From contig JAUKTV010000012.1 in the NCBI GenBank assembly GCA_030549205.1, positions 1,178,001-1,242,000 of the forward strand: a stretch of 64,000 bases of DNA. Reading direction: 5' to 3'. The translations under genes and the position numbers were made by a program. Origin of the DNA: Apiosordaria backusii. Its lineage: Eukaryota > Ascomycota > Sordariomycetes > Sordariales > Lasiosphaeriaceae. The notes below the pieces were generated by a model that worked only from the letters and a program-made list of their open reading frames with translations, was not told the origin of the DNA and ran no database searches. Positions 43,101 through 56,369 of this stretch are shown here, in pieces (the first letter of the stretch is position 1; every line of letters begins with the position of its first letter).

Positions 43101-45265
43101 CCGCCAGCGAATCCCACGAACCAGCCCCGCATCTGATATCTGTGCCCAACGACATCTGTCAGTGAATCTCTCTAGCAGCCGCGGCAATGTGTTTGATCGA
43201 TATGCTGAGAGTGTCCAAGCAGCCGAGATTGGTAACACGGCATCGCAGCTTCACCGTCAGAGGCCGACAGATGGCCGGGCTGGGACGAGGCTGGCTGCCA
43301 TCGACGCTTCGATGGAGGCGCCACAGGCAACCATGGTACAACAAAGCAATCCGTTTTTAAATACCGAACTTGAACCCCCGCGCTCTCTAATGTCTTTCAA
43401 CGGCAGCGATATCGTCGTCGTCATGGTCTAGGCTCTGCGAAACGTCCGGAAGCGAGACGGGACCGGAGAGGTAGCCGTGCTGTGTATGATCCTGACAAAA
43501 AAAAATGTTGAAGCTCAGGACCCCTTTACAGCCGCCGACATGCATTACCGCAGTGCCGAATTGCATGAGAGGGCGTTTGGGCTGGAAGCAGGGCCTGCCA
43601 TGATATCATGGCACATGGATAGTGTCCCCTCTAGTGTGTCCTGTGTGCTGTGCTGTGCATCGCCGGAGATTATTCAGCTCGAAGGCTAGCCATCGGGTGA
43701 CTGCTGGTGACTTGGGGGATGCCCTTTTGGCAAGACAGCCGGTGTCGAGCGAGGTAACCTTATCTGTGGCACCTTATACTGTACTGGGTAATGATGGAAA
43801 TCTTGGAGTGAATTGTTGGACACGCTAGAGGAGCAGCGCCTCCGGGCCCCGGCCGATTGCTGAATCATGACATTCTGTCTCAGGCGGCGGGTTGCGGGGC
43901 ATGATCTCCATGTCTGATCTGAGGATCTGATTGTTTTCCATTTGGCTTCTCCCGATCATCGACGAATGATGAGTGTCTCTCTAGAGATGAGATGAGCGGA
44001 ATCCGAGAGCACAGACCAGGGCAATGGCACCAGGGCATTGAACGGAAAGTTCTTCAGCTTGTGCACAGGCCATGTTGTGATCCAAGTCAAGGACCCTGAC
44101 GACTTCACCACTCCGGAGGTCCACGGGTGTAGTGTATCCATCGAATACTCGCATGTCTCTTGCAGGCTTAGATCAAGATGTCGATGCACGCCAGAGACGA
44201 GGAAAAGCAACTAGCGGCACCAGCCCGGGCCTTTTCTGATTGCCTGTGACATGGAAAGTGGGAGGAGGCTCGGGGGATCGCCTGCGCCAAGTGATGGTGT
44301 CGATATATCGTTGACCAACCTTGATAGCCACCTCGTAAGCTGTCAACAATGCGGGGAAGGGACGGCGAGGGCAACCCCACGACACGGATGCACTTGACGC
44401 GCTCTTGCTCCGTGTTCATTCGCATCCCACTCGAAAATATGCACATGTGGAGGAAGCTGGACATCTTGGCCCACCACAGTCAATGTAACAGTACATGTAC
44501 CCCCAAACTTTTTTCCTTGTCGTCTTGCCGCTAGCAGCTAGCCTCGTTGTATTCCCATCACTTGTCCTGTCACCTCTCACTCCTCTCACCGCAACCCCCT
44601 GCCGGCTCACTCTCGAGTAGAGAAACACATTGTGGAAAAGCCGAGATCCAATGCGCCTACTCCCCTCCACCAGACCCTGTACCCTACCCAACATGGGTTG
44701 GTGTGCGCCGTGTGCGTTACGTTGAAGTTTGGTGGGCGCGGCGGGATTTCGCGAACGATGGCTCCATGTGCTCACTTCTCCTCCATCTCCTCCATGTCCT
44801 CTCTCCTCTCTTTCAGAGTATCTACCGGTATCTGCTACCTGTCCGCCACACCGTCCCAATCAAGCGCTGCGCAGCAAAAGCAAATAAGACACTGCGCTCA
44901 ACCTGCCACCTGAACCCCCCCTGCCCCCTCTCTGCGACACCTTCACTCCATCCTCTTCGAGCCTTTCCAGCCCTCCTCCCGGGTGTACATCGGTACACTC
45001 TGTCTCTCTCTCTACCTTCTCCCGGCGTATCTTGATCGACGAGCCAACCAAGGCTGAGGAGTGTCACCCTGACCCAAAGCGGCTCTCTCGCTGTCTCACC
45101 CCCCTCCCAGCCCATCCCGTTCCCCAGTCATTCCTCTTTCCTCCCCTCTGCCTGCTTCACCGTTGGTATTTTGTCGCTTTAAGAACCACGGCGCCTCATC
45201 CCTTATCCCCTGCAGACAGCACCCCTTGTTCTTCCCCGTGGGCATGGTGTCGTTATTGACGAGCT

Positions 45266-47746
45266 ATGAGTCGTTCCCTTCCAGTCGTGTCCAGCGACGG
45301 AAACTTGCGTTGGTCAGACAGCCATAGCATGGACTCAGATGAGATCCCTCATGTTGGCTTGCCTTCCCCCTGGTTGGACTCCCTCTCGGCAGGCTCCAAC
45401 TCTCTGTCTACGTCGTCGTCGACTTTGAGCTTCGCCCGTACGGGCCAGCTCTCGCCCCAGCTGTCGCCCATCAGCACTGGCATGGCAATGTCATGCGGAG
45501 CCACTGACAGCTCCTCCTGCCTCGCGTCGCCTTCCCTCTCGCCCCCCACTGCTGCCATGAACACCCACTCGCTGTCCTCGTCAGCCTCGACGGAATCATC
45601 ATGGACCCTCGGTTACTCAGGCTCGGGCTCGGACGAGGCTCATGAGCACGAGCAGCTTCCGCGAGGCGCCATGAGCCATCACCATGATTTTCACCATGAA
45701 CATATGCCCTGGGAGCAAGATGACTCGGATGACTTGATGACGGTTCCAAAACTGGAGCCCTTGGACGATGATGGGTTCTGTATGGACGACTTGAGGGAAG
45801 CCCCCGACACTCCCATTGGAGGAGTTGCGCATGCCCTGGGGCTTGGCCAACCAAAGCCAAAACGCCCCAGAGGTCGCCCTCGGAAGCACCCCCTCACGCC
45901 GAATCTGACTGCCAGCAAAGTCACCAAGGGTCGCACAAAGACTGGTTGTCTCACATGCAGGAAGCGAAAGAAGAAGTGCGATGAGGCCAAACCGCGATGT
46001 AAGTCAAGGATTATTTGGCTTCTGAGTCCGGTCTAATGCGGGAACAGGCATGAACTGCGAAAAGAATGCTGTCGTGTGCGAAGGCTATCCGGAAAAACAA
46101 ATCTGGAAGAGCGGCAAAGAGAGGGCCGAAGAAGGTAGGCAGACGCTCCTCACTCTGACCCATGTTGTCAGTTCTAACTATTGGTCTTAGAACGTCTCAA
46201 GTCGCACAGCGTCATGTCCATCACGATGCAGCCCATCTTTCACGGGCTGGAAACCGTCGAAGACATGATATTCTGGAAGCACTACAATGAGCACCTCAGC
46301 GCCGTGCTCACCGTCGAGGGCGAACACAAAAACGCCTTCAAGGATATGATGGTACCCATTGCGGTCAAACACCAGGGTCTTATGCATTCCATCCTGTCTC
46401 TGGCAAGCAAGCACATCGATTTCGACACGCCCTACGGATCCAATATCTTGCGAAACAACCCCTCCACCACCTTGGGTGCCATTCGAGAACGCTCCATCTT
46501 CCACCATGACCAAGCAAGGCAGAAGTTTTTTGAGGACGTCGAGTTTAGCAAAGGGAAGCCCTGCACAGATGACGAGATCCTGGTGTCTGCCCGTTATGGC
46601 CAGATGCTTTGTTTCCTTCTGGAAGCATTGGCCGAGGGCAACCCCCGCGGCGAGCACCGCGTCCACCTGTCGGCATATCGCAGCCTCATTGCAAGCTCGC
46701 CGCCTGGAGATTCGGCCTTCTTGTCATTCATCGCCGAGTTCTTCCAATACCACATTTTTGCCGACGAATTGATCCACTCGGCTGACAAGTCTGGCTACCG
46801 CTCCATGTCGAATGCTCAAGAGCTGCCGCCGGTTCCCAACATCCACCCGCCCCGACTACTGGGTGTCGCTGACGGCCTGCTCGAACATATTATACCCATC
46901 ACCGCCATTAGAAACTCGATCCGGCGTAACATGGCTGCCCACGAGCCGGTCATCGTGGATTACATGAGTCTTTACCGAGCAGCCGAAATCGATGCCGCCA
47001 TTCGAGAATGGGCTCCTCAGCTTCCCCCTGGAGACAACCGCGGCAACGTCGGACTTCTTTACAAGCACATGATGCAGATCTATCTCATCCGAACCATTTG
47101 GCCTCCGGTCCCGTCATCGCCTACGCCCACAGCCGCCTCCGTGTCCTCGTTCTCCCATTTCCGCAGCTCACCGTCTATCAGCCGGCCGACCTCCTCGGTA
47201 GTCAACACCCCGCCGCAGTCCGCCTCCACCAGCTGTGCCTCGTCGCCTAAGTTGGGTGTCTCTCACCACTTCTCGATGCACGAGCCGAACCCCTACCAAG
47301 GAAAGCGCACCAATGCACCGACAACCTCAACTTCGACAGTATCGCCAATCCGTAGAAACAGCGGCAACGTAGCCTCCTCGTCAGCCGAAAACCGACTCGA
47401 CTCGCCCCCTCCCATCCGCCAACCTGTATCCCACGACGACCGCATCACCCGCGCGGTCGAGGAGTCCCTCGATATTCTCGATACATTTAAACCCAGCGAC
47501 CCCTCCCAGACGCTCTTGTTGCTTCCCTGCTTCGTCATCGGCACCGTGTGCTTCAAGCCGCGGCAGCAGGAGCGGATTCGGGCTGCGATCAGGTCCGTCA
47601 GGGGATACACGGGGCTGAGAAACGCAGACAGAGTTGTCCAGGTGCTGGAGGAGGTCTGGCGTTTGATGGAGTTGGGTGAGTGGGTGCAGGTGTGGGACTG
47701 GGGACGGGTGGCAAAGGAGATGGGGTTGGATTTTATTCCTGCTTGA
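45266..47746 (+). CDS. Zn(II)2Cys6 transcription factor with AT-hook
   Basis: Exons 45266-45998, 46048-46134 and 46191-47746 encode 791 residues. Residues 1-195 are S/T/P-rich and acidic, with a histidine-rich patch (SHHHDFHHEH), and may activate transcription. An AT-hook (KRPRGRPRKHP, about residues 198-208) stands just before the zinc cluster CLTCRKRKKKCDEAKPRC, whose last cysteines (MNCEKNAVVC) lie in exon 2. Intron 1 therefore splits the DNA-binding domain. The remaining 500 residues fit a fungal-specific regulatory domain with a serine/proline-rich linker near residues 585-680 and a conserved C-terminal helix region. It is a nuclear DNA-binding regulator; targets are unknown. The long upstream desert suggests complex regulation. 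Confidence 0.92.
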
Positions 47747-48894
47747 TTTCTTCCTCTTGGTTGATTGTTTGCTTGCAGTTTCTTGTTTGTTTGTTCGGAT
47801 TTTGACATTTGTCGGGTCCTTTTTTTTGTTCCCCATCTCTCGCTTGATGTCCTTTGGCTTCTTTCTCATGGTCAGAGAAAATATACCCCCACCATAAAGC
47901 AGTCTCTTGTTTTTTGTCATTTGTCATTATCATTTATCACATCCTGTATTTTCCTCTCTTTGTCATCTGCTGTGTTTCTTCTTTTCTTGTCATCACTACC
48001 TATCTAACCCCCCGTTCCAGTGAACGGGGGACGACAAAAAGTCTACTGTTCTGTATCATCCTGTCTGTTTTTGCTTCTTGCTTTGGTCGCTCAAACAACA
48101 ACACACACAAGAAACGCTGAAGCATATCATTCAACAATAAGGAAAAAAAAAAAGGAAAGGCAACGAGAAAAAAGATTACGTTTACAACACACTGGTGGGA
48201 GTTAGGGGGGCTTGGGGGCTCTGGGGTCGGGAATGGGTTGGGATGGGTTGGGTCAGGGGGCTGGTTACAGGCGGCATATGGAACGGAGTAAGTGTAGGTG
48301 TTGGGGTTTATGGGAAGAGAGACAGGTCAAAGAAGTTGGGGGTTTGCGCAGGGCAGGGGATAGGGTGGTCTTGGGTGGAGTTGCATATTACGGTCGTTAT
48401 TTGGAATTTTATCTGTTCATTTCGGGGGAAACTGGAGTTGGAACATAAGGCGTGTGAGTCTGGTGCATGTACTTGGGGAGGGGGAGCTTGGGGGTTTACA
48501 TAGGTTAAGGTATACAAGGGCATGTAAGTGGAAAACATTGGGGGACGGTAATTAGGTATTTGGCGTATTTTTTCTGTATGGAATTTACACACACACTATC
48601 ACTTTCGTTAAACTTCGCGCACCTTTTTTCCCCTCTTGGTGACAGATGTGGACTTGATGGTTTTGAAAATGACTTTGTAAACCCCAGAACAATATGCTTT
48701 TCTTGGGGCCAAAGACGCCAGAATATTTTCAGGTATACATACATGGATGCTGGTGGGGGGTTATACCGTACACAAAACTTTTCCCCCCTTCTTGACCAAC
48801 CAACCAATAGATCTCTAATGCTCCGGCTGATGCTTGCTTGTTTATGTACAAAGGATCTTCCCCTCTCTCCTTTCTTTCCTCCCATTACTACAAC
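47747..48894. other. Convergent 3' flanks of the regulator and the P-loop ATPase
   Basis: T-rich 3' UTR-like sequence follows the regulator stop, then a G-rich block (48190-48500). No coding signal. Confidence 0.5.
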
Positions 48895-51007
48895 TCAGTC
48901 CTCGTTGTCATCATCATCATCATCCCCTACATCAGTAACATCCCTCTTCCTCCCCTCCTGCTTCAGACTAACCTCCACCCCGCCAAAACTCTTCCTAATC
49001 TCATATTTGCCCCCCCAAACCAAATCCTTGGCCACCAGCTCCCTGGTGCGTCCCAAGCTCTCAATCGCAGCAATCCGATCAATCGTCGCCTGGAGGTGCT
49101 CCCTAAACCCAGGCTGGCTGACAATCTCCTTAAACGCGATATGCATCGGCACGCTGCTCGCCCTCACCTCCGCCTGGGACGTTATCGAAAAAAGATTTAA
49201 CCTGTCCAGCGCCCTGACAAAGTCCGCCCTCGTCATGATCTCCTGCGCAATATGCAGCGGGTAGCTCGGCAGCAAATGGCCCCTTTCCGGATCATACGTC
49301 TTTTCCATTTCCTCTTCCTTATCCACCAGCGCAGTAGCAAGCACCACCGCGGCGGCAGCCCACTTTTGCTGGTCCATCACGTCGTCGTCCATCTCCTCGC
49401 CCAAGATCCAGCACTGGTTCAGAAACCAAGTCTTTTCCACGCGCTTGATCTCCTCGCACGTGGCGAGCATGTCTTGGGATTTGGCTACCCGGTTGAGGAA
49501 GTTTAAGCGGCCGCCGACGCGGTCGTAGATTTCCTCTAGGATCTCGCTCGAGGGCTGCTCGGCGAAATACCGGCGGCGGTAGTTCTTGAGCGCGGCGATG
49601 GCTTGCTGCTTGGGGAGGTCGACGACCGTCAAGACCGCCATGCGGGTGGAGAGTTGTTTCAGGCGTTCGTAGACCCAGTAGTCGTCGGAATTAAAAACCA
49701 TGGTTACGAGGTTCGACGCCGCCCATGCTTCTGCGCGCTGTTGCAACAATTCAATGAGGTCCTTGCCGTCTTCGTCGTCGCGGATGAGGTGCATCTGGTT
49801 GATTATTATCACCAACGGCTTGCCCACCCTCGCGCGGCGTGTAAGTGCGACCTTTTCGACCTTGTTGAGCGCGCGTTCGATATCAAGCAACGCGGTGGTG
49901 TCCCTCGGCCCTCGCTCGGAGAAGTAACTCCCCATGTAATCCTCATGGAATTCATAGTCCAGCGCTTTCCCCAGGCGGATGCGAAAGATTTCGAGGTCGG
50001 CGTGGGCTTCAAACATGGCTACCCCGTCCCCGTCGATTTTTCGCATGGCCTCGAGGAGCATGGAGGATTTGCCTGTGCCCTTTTCGCCGATGAAGAGGTG
50101 GTAGTGGCCTACCTCACGGCCGGCGACGATGTGGTCGACGATGGACTGCTCCGGGCGCTCGATCCAGTGGGTGGCCGCGGCGGTTTTGGACAGCGGCAGG
50201 TCTTTGCCGATGGCGGCGAGGTCGAGGACGGGGTCGCCGGGTTCGAAGGCGTTGGACATTTTCTTGAGGACGAAGTACTTGTAGGATTTGTGGTAGGTGT
50301 AGGCTGCGAGGGCGAAGCCGCTTCCCAGAACGAGGATGGAGGCTAGGGAGGTGGCGGCGGATTCGAGCATTTTGTACCAGATGGAGGGTTCATGGCGGTG
50401 GTCGTCGTCTGGGGGGTGACTGAGTTAGCTTTGATGTGGTATGACATGGTATCTATGTTGATAGCCTTGAGAGGCGGGGAGATGTTGCAAGTGTAAGTGG
50501 CAGCCTTGTGGGCAGAGATGTCAGATTAAGGTGGATGGACCCCTGCACTGCACTCCTCGACCCCCTGAATGTTGCGTCATCTTGATCGGCAGATGAAGCT
50601 CATCCCAAACTGTTGGGTTCCTGCAGTGTCTGGTGTTACCGTCTCCCAATTCAATTGAATCAATTGGGTCTGTGGTGACAGGGCGCAGTATGCAAATCCA
50701 GTAGCGAAAGTGTAGGTCCCAATCGCAAGAAACAAAACCAAAAAAAAAAAAAAATAAACGGAAAAGAAAGGAAGCACCTACCATCGCACTTGTCCTTGTC
50801 CTTCGAATAATGCCTCCTTTCTTGTCGTGGTCCAGATTGTGGCGCCCAATGTATCCTCCTCAACGTCGTCGGTGGTGGTGCGCTTCTTTCATTTGGTATC
50901 CTTGGCCCGCGTGCCCAAAGCCCCCTTTGCGCGGCCACTGCTGCTGCTGCCCCATATCCCGAATATCCATGGGATGCCAACCGGCACCCCGCTCGTATTA
51001 AACCCAT
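48895..51007 (-). CDS. Mitochondrial P-loop (AAA-like) ATPase with altered Walker B
   Basis: Exons 51007-50782 and 50408-48895 (minus) encode 579 residues. The intron is 373 nt, long for this window, with GTAGGT donor and GCTAAC branch. The basic, alanine-rich N-terminus (RRIHWAPQSGPRQERRHYS) fits a mitochondrial presequence, and a hydrophobic segment follows at about residues 93-112 (TSLASILVLGSGFALAAYTY). Walker A is GEKGTGKSS (about 183-191). At the expected Walker B, VIIINQMHLI, the Asp-Glu pair is replaced by Asn-Gln. A winged-helix-like C-terminal region and an Asp-rich tail follow. It probably sits in the inner membrane; its partner is unknown. ATP binding is likely, hydrolysis uncertain. 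I do not know a precise family name. Confidence 0.85.
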
Positions 51008-54000
51008 AAGTTGGCGACTGTTTGGTGCCTCCCTCCGTGTGGTGTATTAAGATTTAGAAGAGAAATAGAAGCTGAGAAGATGTCAAGAAACGAAAAGGCG
51101 GAGTCGTTATGTATCAACACCCAAGCAACAGCCCAAATGAAAAAAAGTGGCGGTTACCTCACACCAGGGTGTTGGGTTGTTGCTAGCTGCAAAAAACGAT
51201 AGCGCCCAGCTAGACTAGGATGAAGCTACCGGCGGAATGGGAGAGGTGTTGAGTTGATGTGAATCGGAAAATGTGGCTGTACCAATAGAGGGTTGTGAGC
51301 GAGTGACTTTGATGATGAAGAGAGACCAAGGTGACACCAAAAAAAAACGGGAAAATGGAGTTCAACGAGTGGAAAGGGACCCCCCAATTGCGGGATCGCC
51401 AAGAATAAAAAAAAGAAGCAGAAGAAAACAAAGCCAATTGTTGGTCTCCAACAAGGGATCTCGTGAGTTTGTGATGTGTTGTTTGTCTCTTCAGAAAAGA
51501 GGGAGAGGAAAAAAGAAAGGGGAGCGAGCACGCGGGACAACCTAAGGAACGGAGATGCGATCTTCGGGAGTGACATACATCAATCAGGGCAGGCCAAAAA
51601 GTCGCGTTGGCTCTCCCGGCAGGCCCAGAGGAGACCGCGAAACACAGCGCCTGAAACTTGGGCGCCGTTCCCAGAAATAGTGTAGCGGTCGCTGGTTTGG
51701 CGGGCCAGATAACCACAAGCTCACCCAAGCTCGAACCAAGCTCAGCTGAGAGGGTTGTGAGATTGACAGGGACACTGTGCTTGGCATGCGGGGGATCCAT
51801 TTTTTGGTGCTTGTGCTTGTGGGAGGCCGCACCCACGTGGGTTTAGAATGGTGCTGCTGAAAGATGCTGGCACTGCCAAACAGCTGGCTGTCAGTCGTCA
51901 GATTTACCTTACCCCTGAGCCCCTGAATTCAACGACATCTGGCCATGGCTGCAGTGAGAACATGAGTAAAGAATTCATATTGTGATGGTATTTTCTGGGA
52001 GAAGTCATTCTGTGGCGTTTCTCTGGCTGATAATGAGTGTTGAACTGGCGGGAACTGCAGAACTCAAGTCACAAGACGAGCCTGCAGCTGGACCTTCTCA
52101 TCTGATAGAGATGAAATTACTTGCTCCCACCCGCCCAAAAAAATGGCTCGATGACGTCTTTTACAGTGTCACAGCCTGCAAACACTCGGATTCTTCTCAT
52201 TCTCATGCCTTCCTAAAGTGTGTCCCCTGACTCCGTGGCGGAATCCTCAGGCATCGTCAGGCAGGCAGCAAATCTCGAGCCAACACGCTCCCAAGCTTGA
52301 GAGGCCATGAACCGCCTCCATAACCGCAAATACTGGATTGCACTGCACATAGATATCTCCATTTCTGAGCACAGAATTTTGTTAAAATACTACACTACCA
52401 GTTGCTCTTGCCATTGCCAAAGGACGCGTAGACTGGCTGCTCGCTCCTTCCAATCGCGAGGATTGATGGCCGCACACTTGTAAATAGCACAAAAGAAACC
52501 TATTATCCCGATGTTCAAAATCAACAATAGAAAGTACCATCTGAATAACGTGCCTGTGCGCCTGCCCACGGTGGTGCAGGTCTTTCCAGGACTCATAACA
52601 GAATTATTTAGGACTTCTGCTCTCAGTTTTCCTCCTTAAACCCACCGATCGATACACCTACGCTCGTCGCCGTTTTCCAGCTCCCAACACCTGCGCACGG
52701 CTTGTAGCTTTGATCAGCAACAAAAGAAGAACGGTATGTTGGACTTTCTATCTTTTATTCTCTTTCCCCGCTGCCAGCGTCAGCAGATCGCCTTCACGGT
52801 GTGGTGGCCGCCGGCTCGCAAGTGCGTGCTGCAGGGCGGCCCTCTCCGTGAGAAAATCGGTCCCTCAGGCGTGTTTGTTTTGGTGTAAATTGTGGGCGCC
52901 TTTTTCGAAAGGGTGGTGCGGACGATTTACTCCGGGGTTTGGCGGGTTGGCCTGATATTTCAGACATTGAGATCTAGTAGTGCTAGACTTTATGTGTGTG
53001 CATAGGGTGACAGGCTGTGCAAGTGCCCAAAGTCTCTCGAGTTGCTCAAGTTACTCTGGCAACTTCTGCTTGCTTGTATACCCCTTTTTCCTCCACAATC
53101 TCATCTTCTCGGTTACCTTCTTATTCTTTTATACACACCTCGTTTCACTTCAAGATGAGCACAACCACATACCTCCTATCCTAGCTTCCTATGTCACCAA
53201 CCCCAGCTTTTTCCCTATTCTATCCCAGCTTTTTCTTCATCCTATCCCAGCTTCTTCATGTCCTAGCTTCTCTGTTTATTTTTATCTACCTTTCTCACAC
53301 CGTACACATCCCCTTTATTTCTTTACTTACACTCTTATCTCCTCGGTTACCTTCTTATTCACTTATACACACCTCTTTTTATTTCAAGATGAACACAACC
53401 ACATATCTCCAATACCAGCTTCTCATGTCACCAACCCCAGCTTTTTCCTCAATCTTTCCCAGCTTGATTGTTCATTTTTCTACCCCTTTACACTCCCCTT
53501 ACCTATTTATTTACTTGTACTTTTATTTTCTCAATTACCATCTCATTCACTTGTACACACTTCTTTTGACTTTAAAGAAATCACAACCATCACACCTCCT
53601 ATTCCAACTTCTCACATCATCAACGCTAACCTTACCTCAACTTTCTATGGGCGCTATATAAGCTCTATACCGACATATTTTGTCCTCATCCGGGATTCAC
53701 AATGACACCTTTCTTTCCTATAGTACCTTCCTTACATTAAGATGAACGCAACAACCACACTTCCTACCCCAACACTCCTATTACAACCCCAAGCCTTTAA
53801 TGGGCTCTATCCAAGCTCTACAATGACACCTTGCTTTCTTATTCTAGCTGTTCACTTCCCCTACCCCAGTCCTCAACCTTCCACCATCCTTCTTCTTTCA
53901 CAGTCACAAAGGCCACACCCTCATTTCAAAACTACACAACTACTTCACCCAGTATCGTTTAGTCACAGTCTGAAGCCTATCAATATGGACTTCAATTAAC

Positions 54001-54115
54001 AAAACCCCTCAAGATTTACACTCCCACCTGTCCATCCTTTCTCCAAGTTCACTCTCGCTCCAACTTCCAAACCCGATGATGGTCTCCAAAAGCTGACGTG
54101 ATCGTAGCGTTCAAG
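51008..54115. other. Gene-poor region with C/T-rich degenerate repeats
   Basis: No gene is supported. From about 52980 to 54000 the plus strand is strongly C/T-rich and contains a diverged tandem repeat (next entry); the frames open through it (for example 52980-53705) are translations of that repeat. Confidence 0.55.
53108..53640. repeat. Three-copy degenerate tandem repeat
   Basis: Copies start near 53108, 53342 and 53530. Each begins CTCGGTTACC or CTCAATTACC, then CTCATTC/TTATTC, TATACACACCTC, an AAGATGA(G/A)CACAACCACAT block, and CACCAACCCCAGCTTTTTCC. The third copy is the most diverged. Period is about 190-235 bases. Confidence 0.7.
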
Positions 54116-55598
54116 ATGTTAACAGGAAACGGGGACGAGAAAGATACCCCCAGCGCGGGCTCGCCAGCGCTTGGTGGCCTGTCTGCTTTGTTGGACGAGG
54201 TGGTCGAGGAGATTTGGTTCAACGAGGAGGCAGAGGAAGAGGTGGGAGTCCGCGGTGATGACTTTGCCAGCGCGAGCTGTTCTCGCCCAACCGTGGAGGC
54301 TGAGAAGCCACTCCCGCCTCTGCCCTCCACGACGTTCGAGGGCCACGGAAGCTGGCGGAGAAAGCCTCGCTTTCGCCCGTCACTCTCGGCGGTCCGAGAC
54401 GTGTCACCGGTCCCGCCGGTCCCCAACTGCCCTCCCCCTCCGCCTCCGACAATGTCCATGCTCAACAGGACGGAGGCAAGCTCGGACGAGATGGGCCCGG
54501 CCGACAAGGGCAAAGGTAAGGCAGTGGATGAGGAGCAGACAGCCAGCAGACCCACCTTCCGCCAGCAGCTGGCCACATCACCCGCCGACACCCAAGCTGG
54601 TCTGTCTTTCTCCTCCGCGGCACCACCAATTCCTCGGCTGCCATCGCCTCTGCCTTCCTTTGTGCGCCGTATGACGGAAACTTCTGCTCCGCCTCGTTTG
54701 GCGGATCGTCCGCTCCACCCGGATCTCTTCAGAGAGAGGGTGCCGGTCGTGACTGCCTCACAGCGTAAGTTCCTCGACCAATTCTCTCAGGTTCACGATG
54801 GCAACTCGATCACTAACTTTCGCCATAGCAACTCCTACAACCGTGCCGCAGACCAGGCCACCCATCCCACAGGTCACGCCGTTCATCCACTCGCCTTCTC
54901 CCAAGAGGGCATCGGCCGCAACGATGGCGCCGACGGATAGGCCAGTCACCCCTCCCCAAGTCGCTCGGCCAGAGCTCAAGAGTCGCTGGAGCCCTTCACC
55001 CGCGCCGTCTCCGACCAAAGTTCAGCAGCTGATGAAGGCGATGAGTTTCGCCAACCTGAGATCCCAGAAGTCGAAAACCAATCTTCCAGACCAGCCGAGT
55101 TCCTCCTCTGTTCCGCCGCCCGTCCCGCCTCTCCCACCGACCACTCCCAAAACGACCAAACGATCCTCCAATCGATCAAGTGCAGGCACAAAGAAGAGCT
55201 CTGGGTCCTTCGGTAGAGGCACTTCGCCCTCCCATAAAGCTCATTACATGGCCGCAGCGTCTTGTCTCGACCCTACCTTCATGGCCCATGATACCACCGG
55301 AGTCACGCGCCCCAGAACTGCCTCTGAGAGAACCTCCGCTAGCAGCACGATCGGCACAGCGCTGAGCAGACAAGCAAGCACGATCACACCAGAGAGAACA
55401 CAAGCTGAGCTTCCCCCCTTGTCGCCTCTCCCTCCTCTCTCCGCTTTTCCCCCTGTTCCGCACATGTCAGCTGCGCCTTCGTCTCCTCCCCGCCCTACAG
55501 GTCCGTGCAGGAAGATCTCAATGCCGACCTTGTTCCCGAGGAAGAAGAAGTCAAGCGTGGGGAAGAAGGAGGATATAGACGAGGAAGAGGATAACTAG
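54116..55598 (+). CDS. Proline/serine-rich disordered protein of unknown function
   Basis: Exons 54116-54764 and 54829-55598 encode 472 residues; the 64-nt intron has a perfect GTAAGT donor and CACTAAC branch. I do not recognise the family. The N-terminal 60 residues are acidic (ALLDEVVEEIWFNEEAEEE). Much of the rest is P/S/T/A-rich with several PPLP-type runs (KPLPPLPSTT, PPLSPLPPLSAFPPVP) that could bind SH3 or WW domains. A possible folded or helical block is KVQQLMKAMSFANLRSQKSK. The C-terminus is basic then acidic (PRKKKSSVGKKED, DEEEDN). An upstream in-frame GTG is not used as start because the ATG at 54116 follows closely. A scaffold or regulatory protein is possible. Confidence 0.75.
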
Positions 55599-56369
55599 AA
55601 GGGCTACACTACAACTCTCAAGACCTGCTCGCTGACTTTTCAACATCTCCTCAGTCACCATAATCCCGCGACTACCGCTTTGCTTTGTTACAAGGCAGGT
55701 CAAGGCCGATCGATATCAACACCCCATCCACTACTAATGCGAAGTCAAACATTCAACAAGAGCAGTATGTCGCTGATTTATTCCCTTACACTTTCAAGAT
55801 TCCCTATGTTCGACTTTTCATTCAGCATTTCCTACAACCTTTCCGACTGTCATTTTCTCTCATTTTCCGCATGGCTTTTTCGAATTCGGCGTTTTGGCAA
55901 GGGAAGGATGGCATTCAGCATCAAATCGGGAGCAGGGCTTCAACGGAGTCATAAGGGAAGGGAAAATATACCCCAGATACCCCCCCATCACGGCATCAAC
56001 AGGACTCGAAGTGATTGAGTGGCATTGTTCAAGGAAAATGCCTCAATTTATCCACCCCTCATGACATTTACAGGGTCGGATAACAAGGCAAAGAGCATCA
56101 CCAAGGAGGCATAACAGGACTTTTTCTGCATTGGGTTCATTTTAGATATGGCACCGGGACAGGGAGCATGGGGAGAGAGAAGATGGAAAGGGGAGCATCA
56201 GAGGCCTCGGGGGAAGCGAGGAGACACACCGCCAGAGCTTACAGGGACAAGGTATTCGCGTTGCATTTTATATTCCCATTTTGGGCATCAAAACGGAGAA
56301 AAGGGCCAGGGAATTCAAGCGGAGGAAGATAGTTACTTATCCAATAACTGCTGGTAATCAGGAGTTTGT

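Larger units (their letters stand above)
36900..45265. other. 8.4-kb gene desert upstream of the Zn2Cys6 regulator
   Basis: No exon with domain, codon or splice support is visible on either strand. The longest frames are under about 165 codons and low in complexity. Contents are: two weak tRNA-like B boxes (near 37214 and 40607, not accepted as genes), a degenerate AAGCTCAGAT repeat zone at 39600-39850, a GAC microsatellite, a GT run near 41024-41050 and C/T-rich sequence from 44900 that is probably the leader of the regulator. Long promoters are common for fungal developmental regulators, and unannotated non-coding RNA is possible. Confidence 0.5.

Noticed and set aside
49603..50346. 247-codon open frame on the plus strand
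   Set aside because: Antisense shadow of the P-loop ATPase.
52980..53705. 241-codon frame rich in F/L/S/P
   Set aside because: Translation of the C/T-rich tandem repeat.
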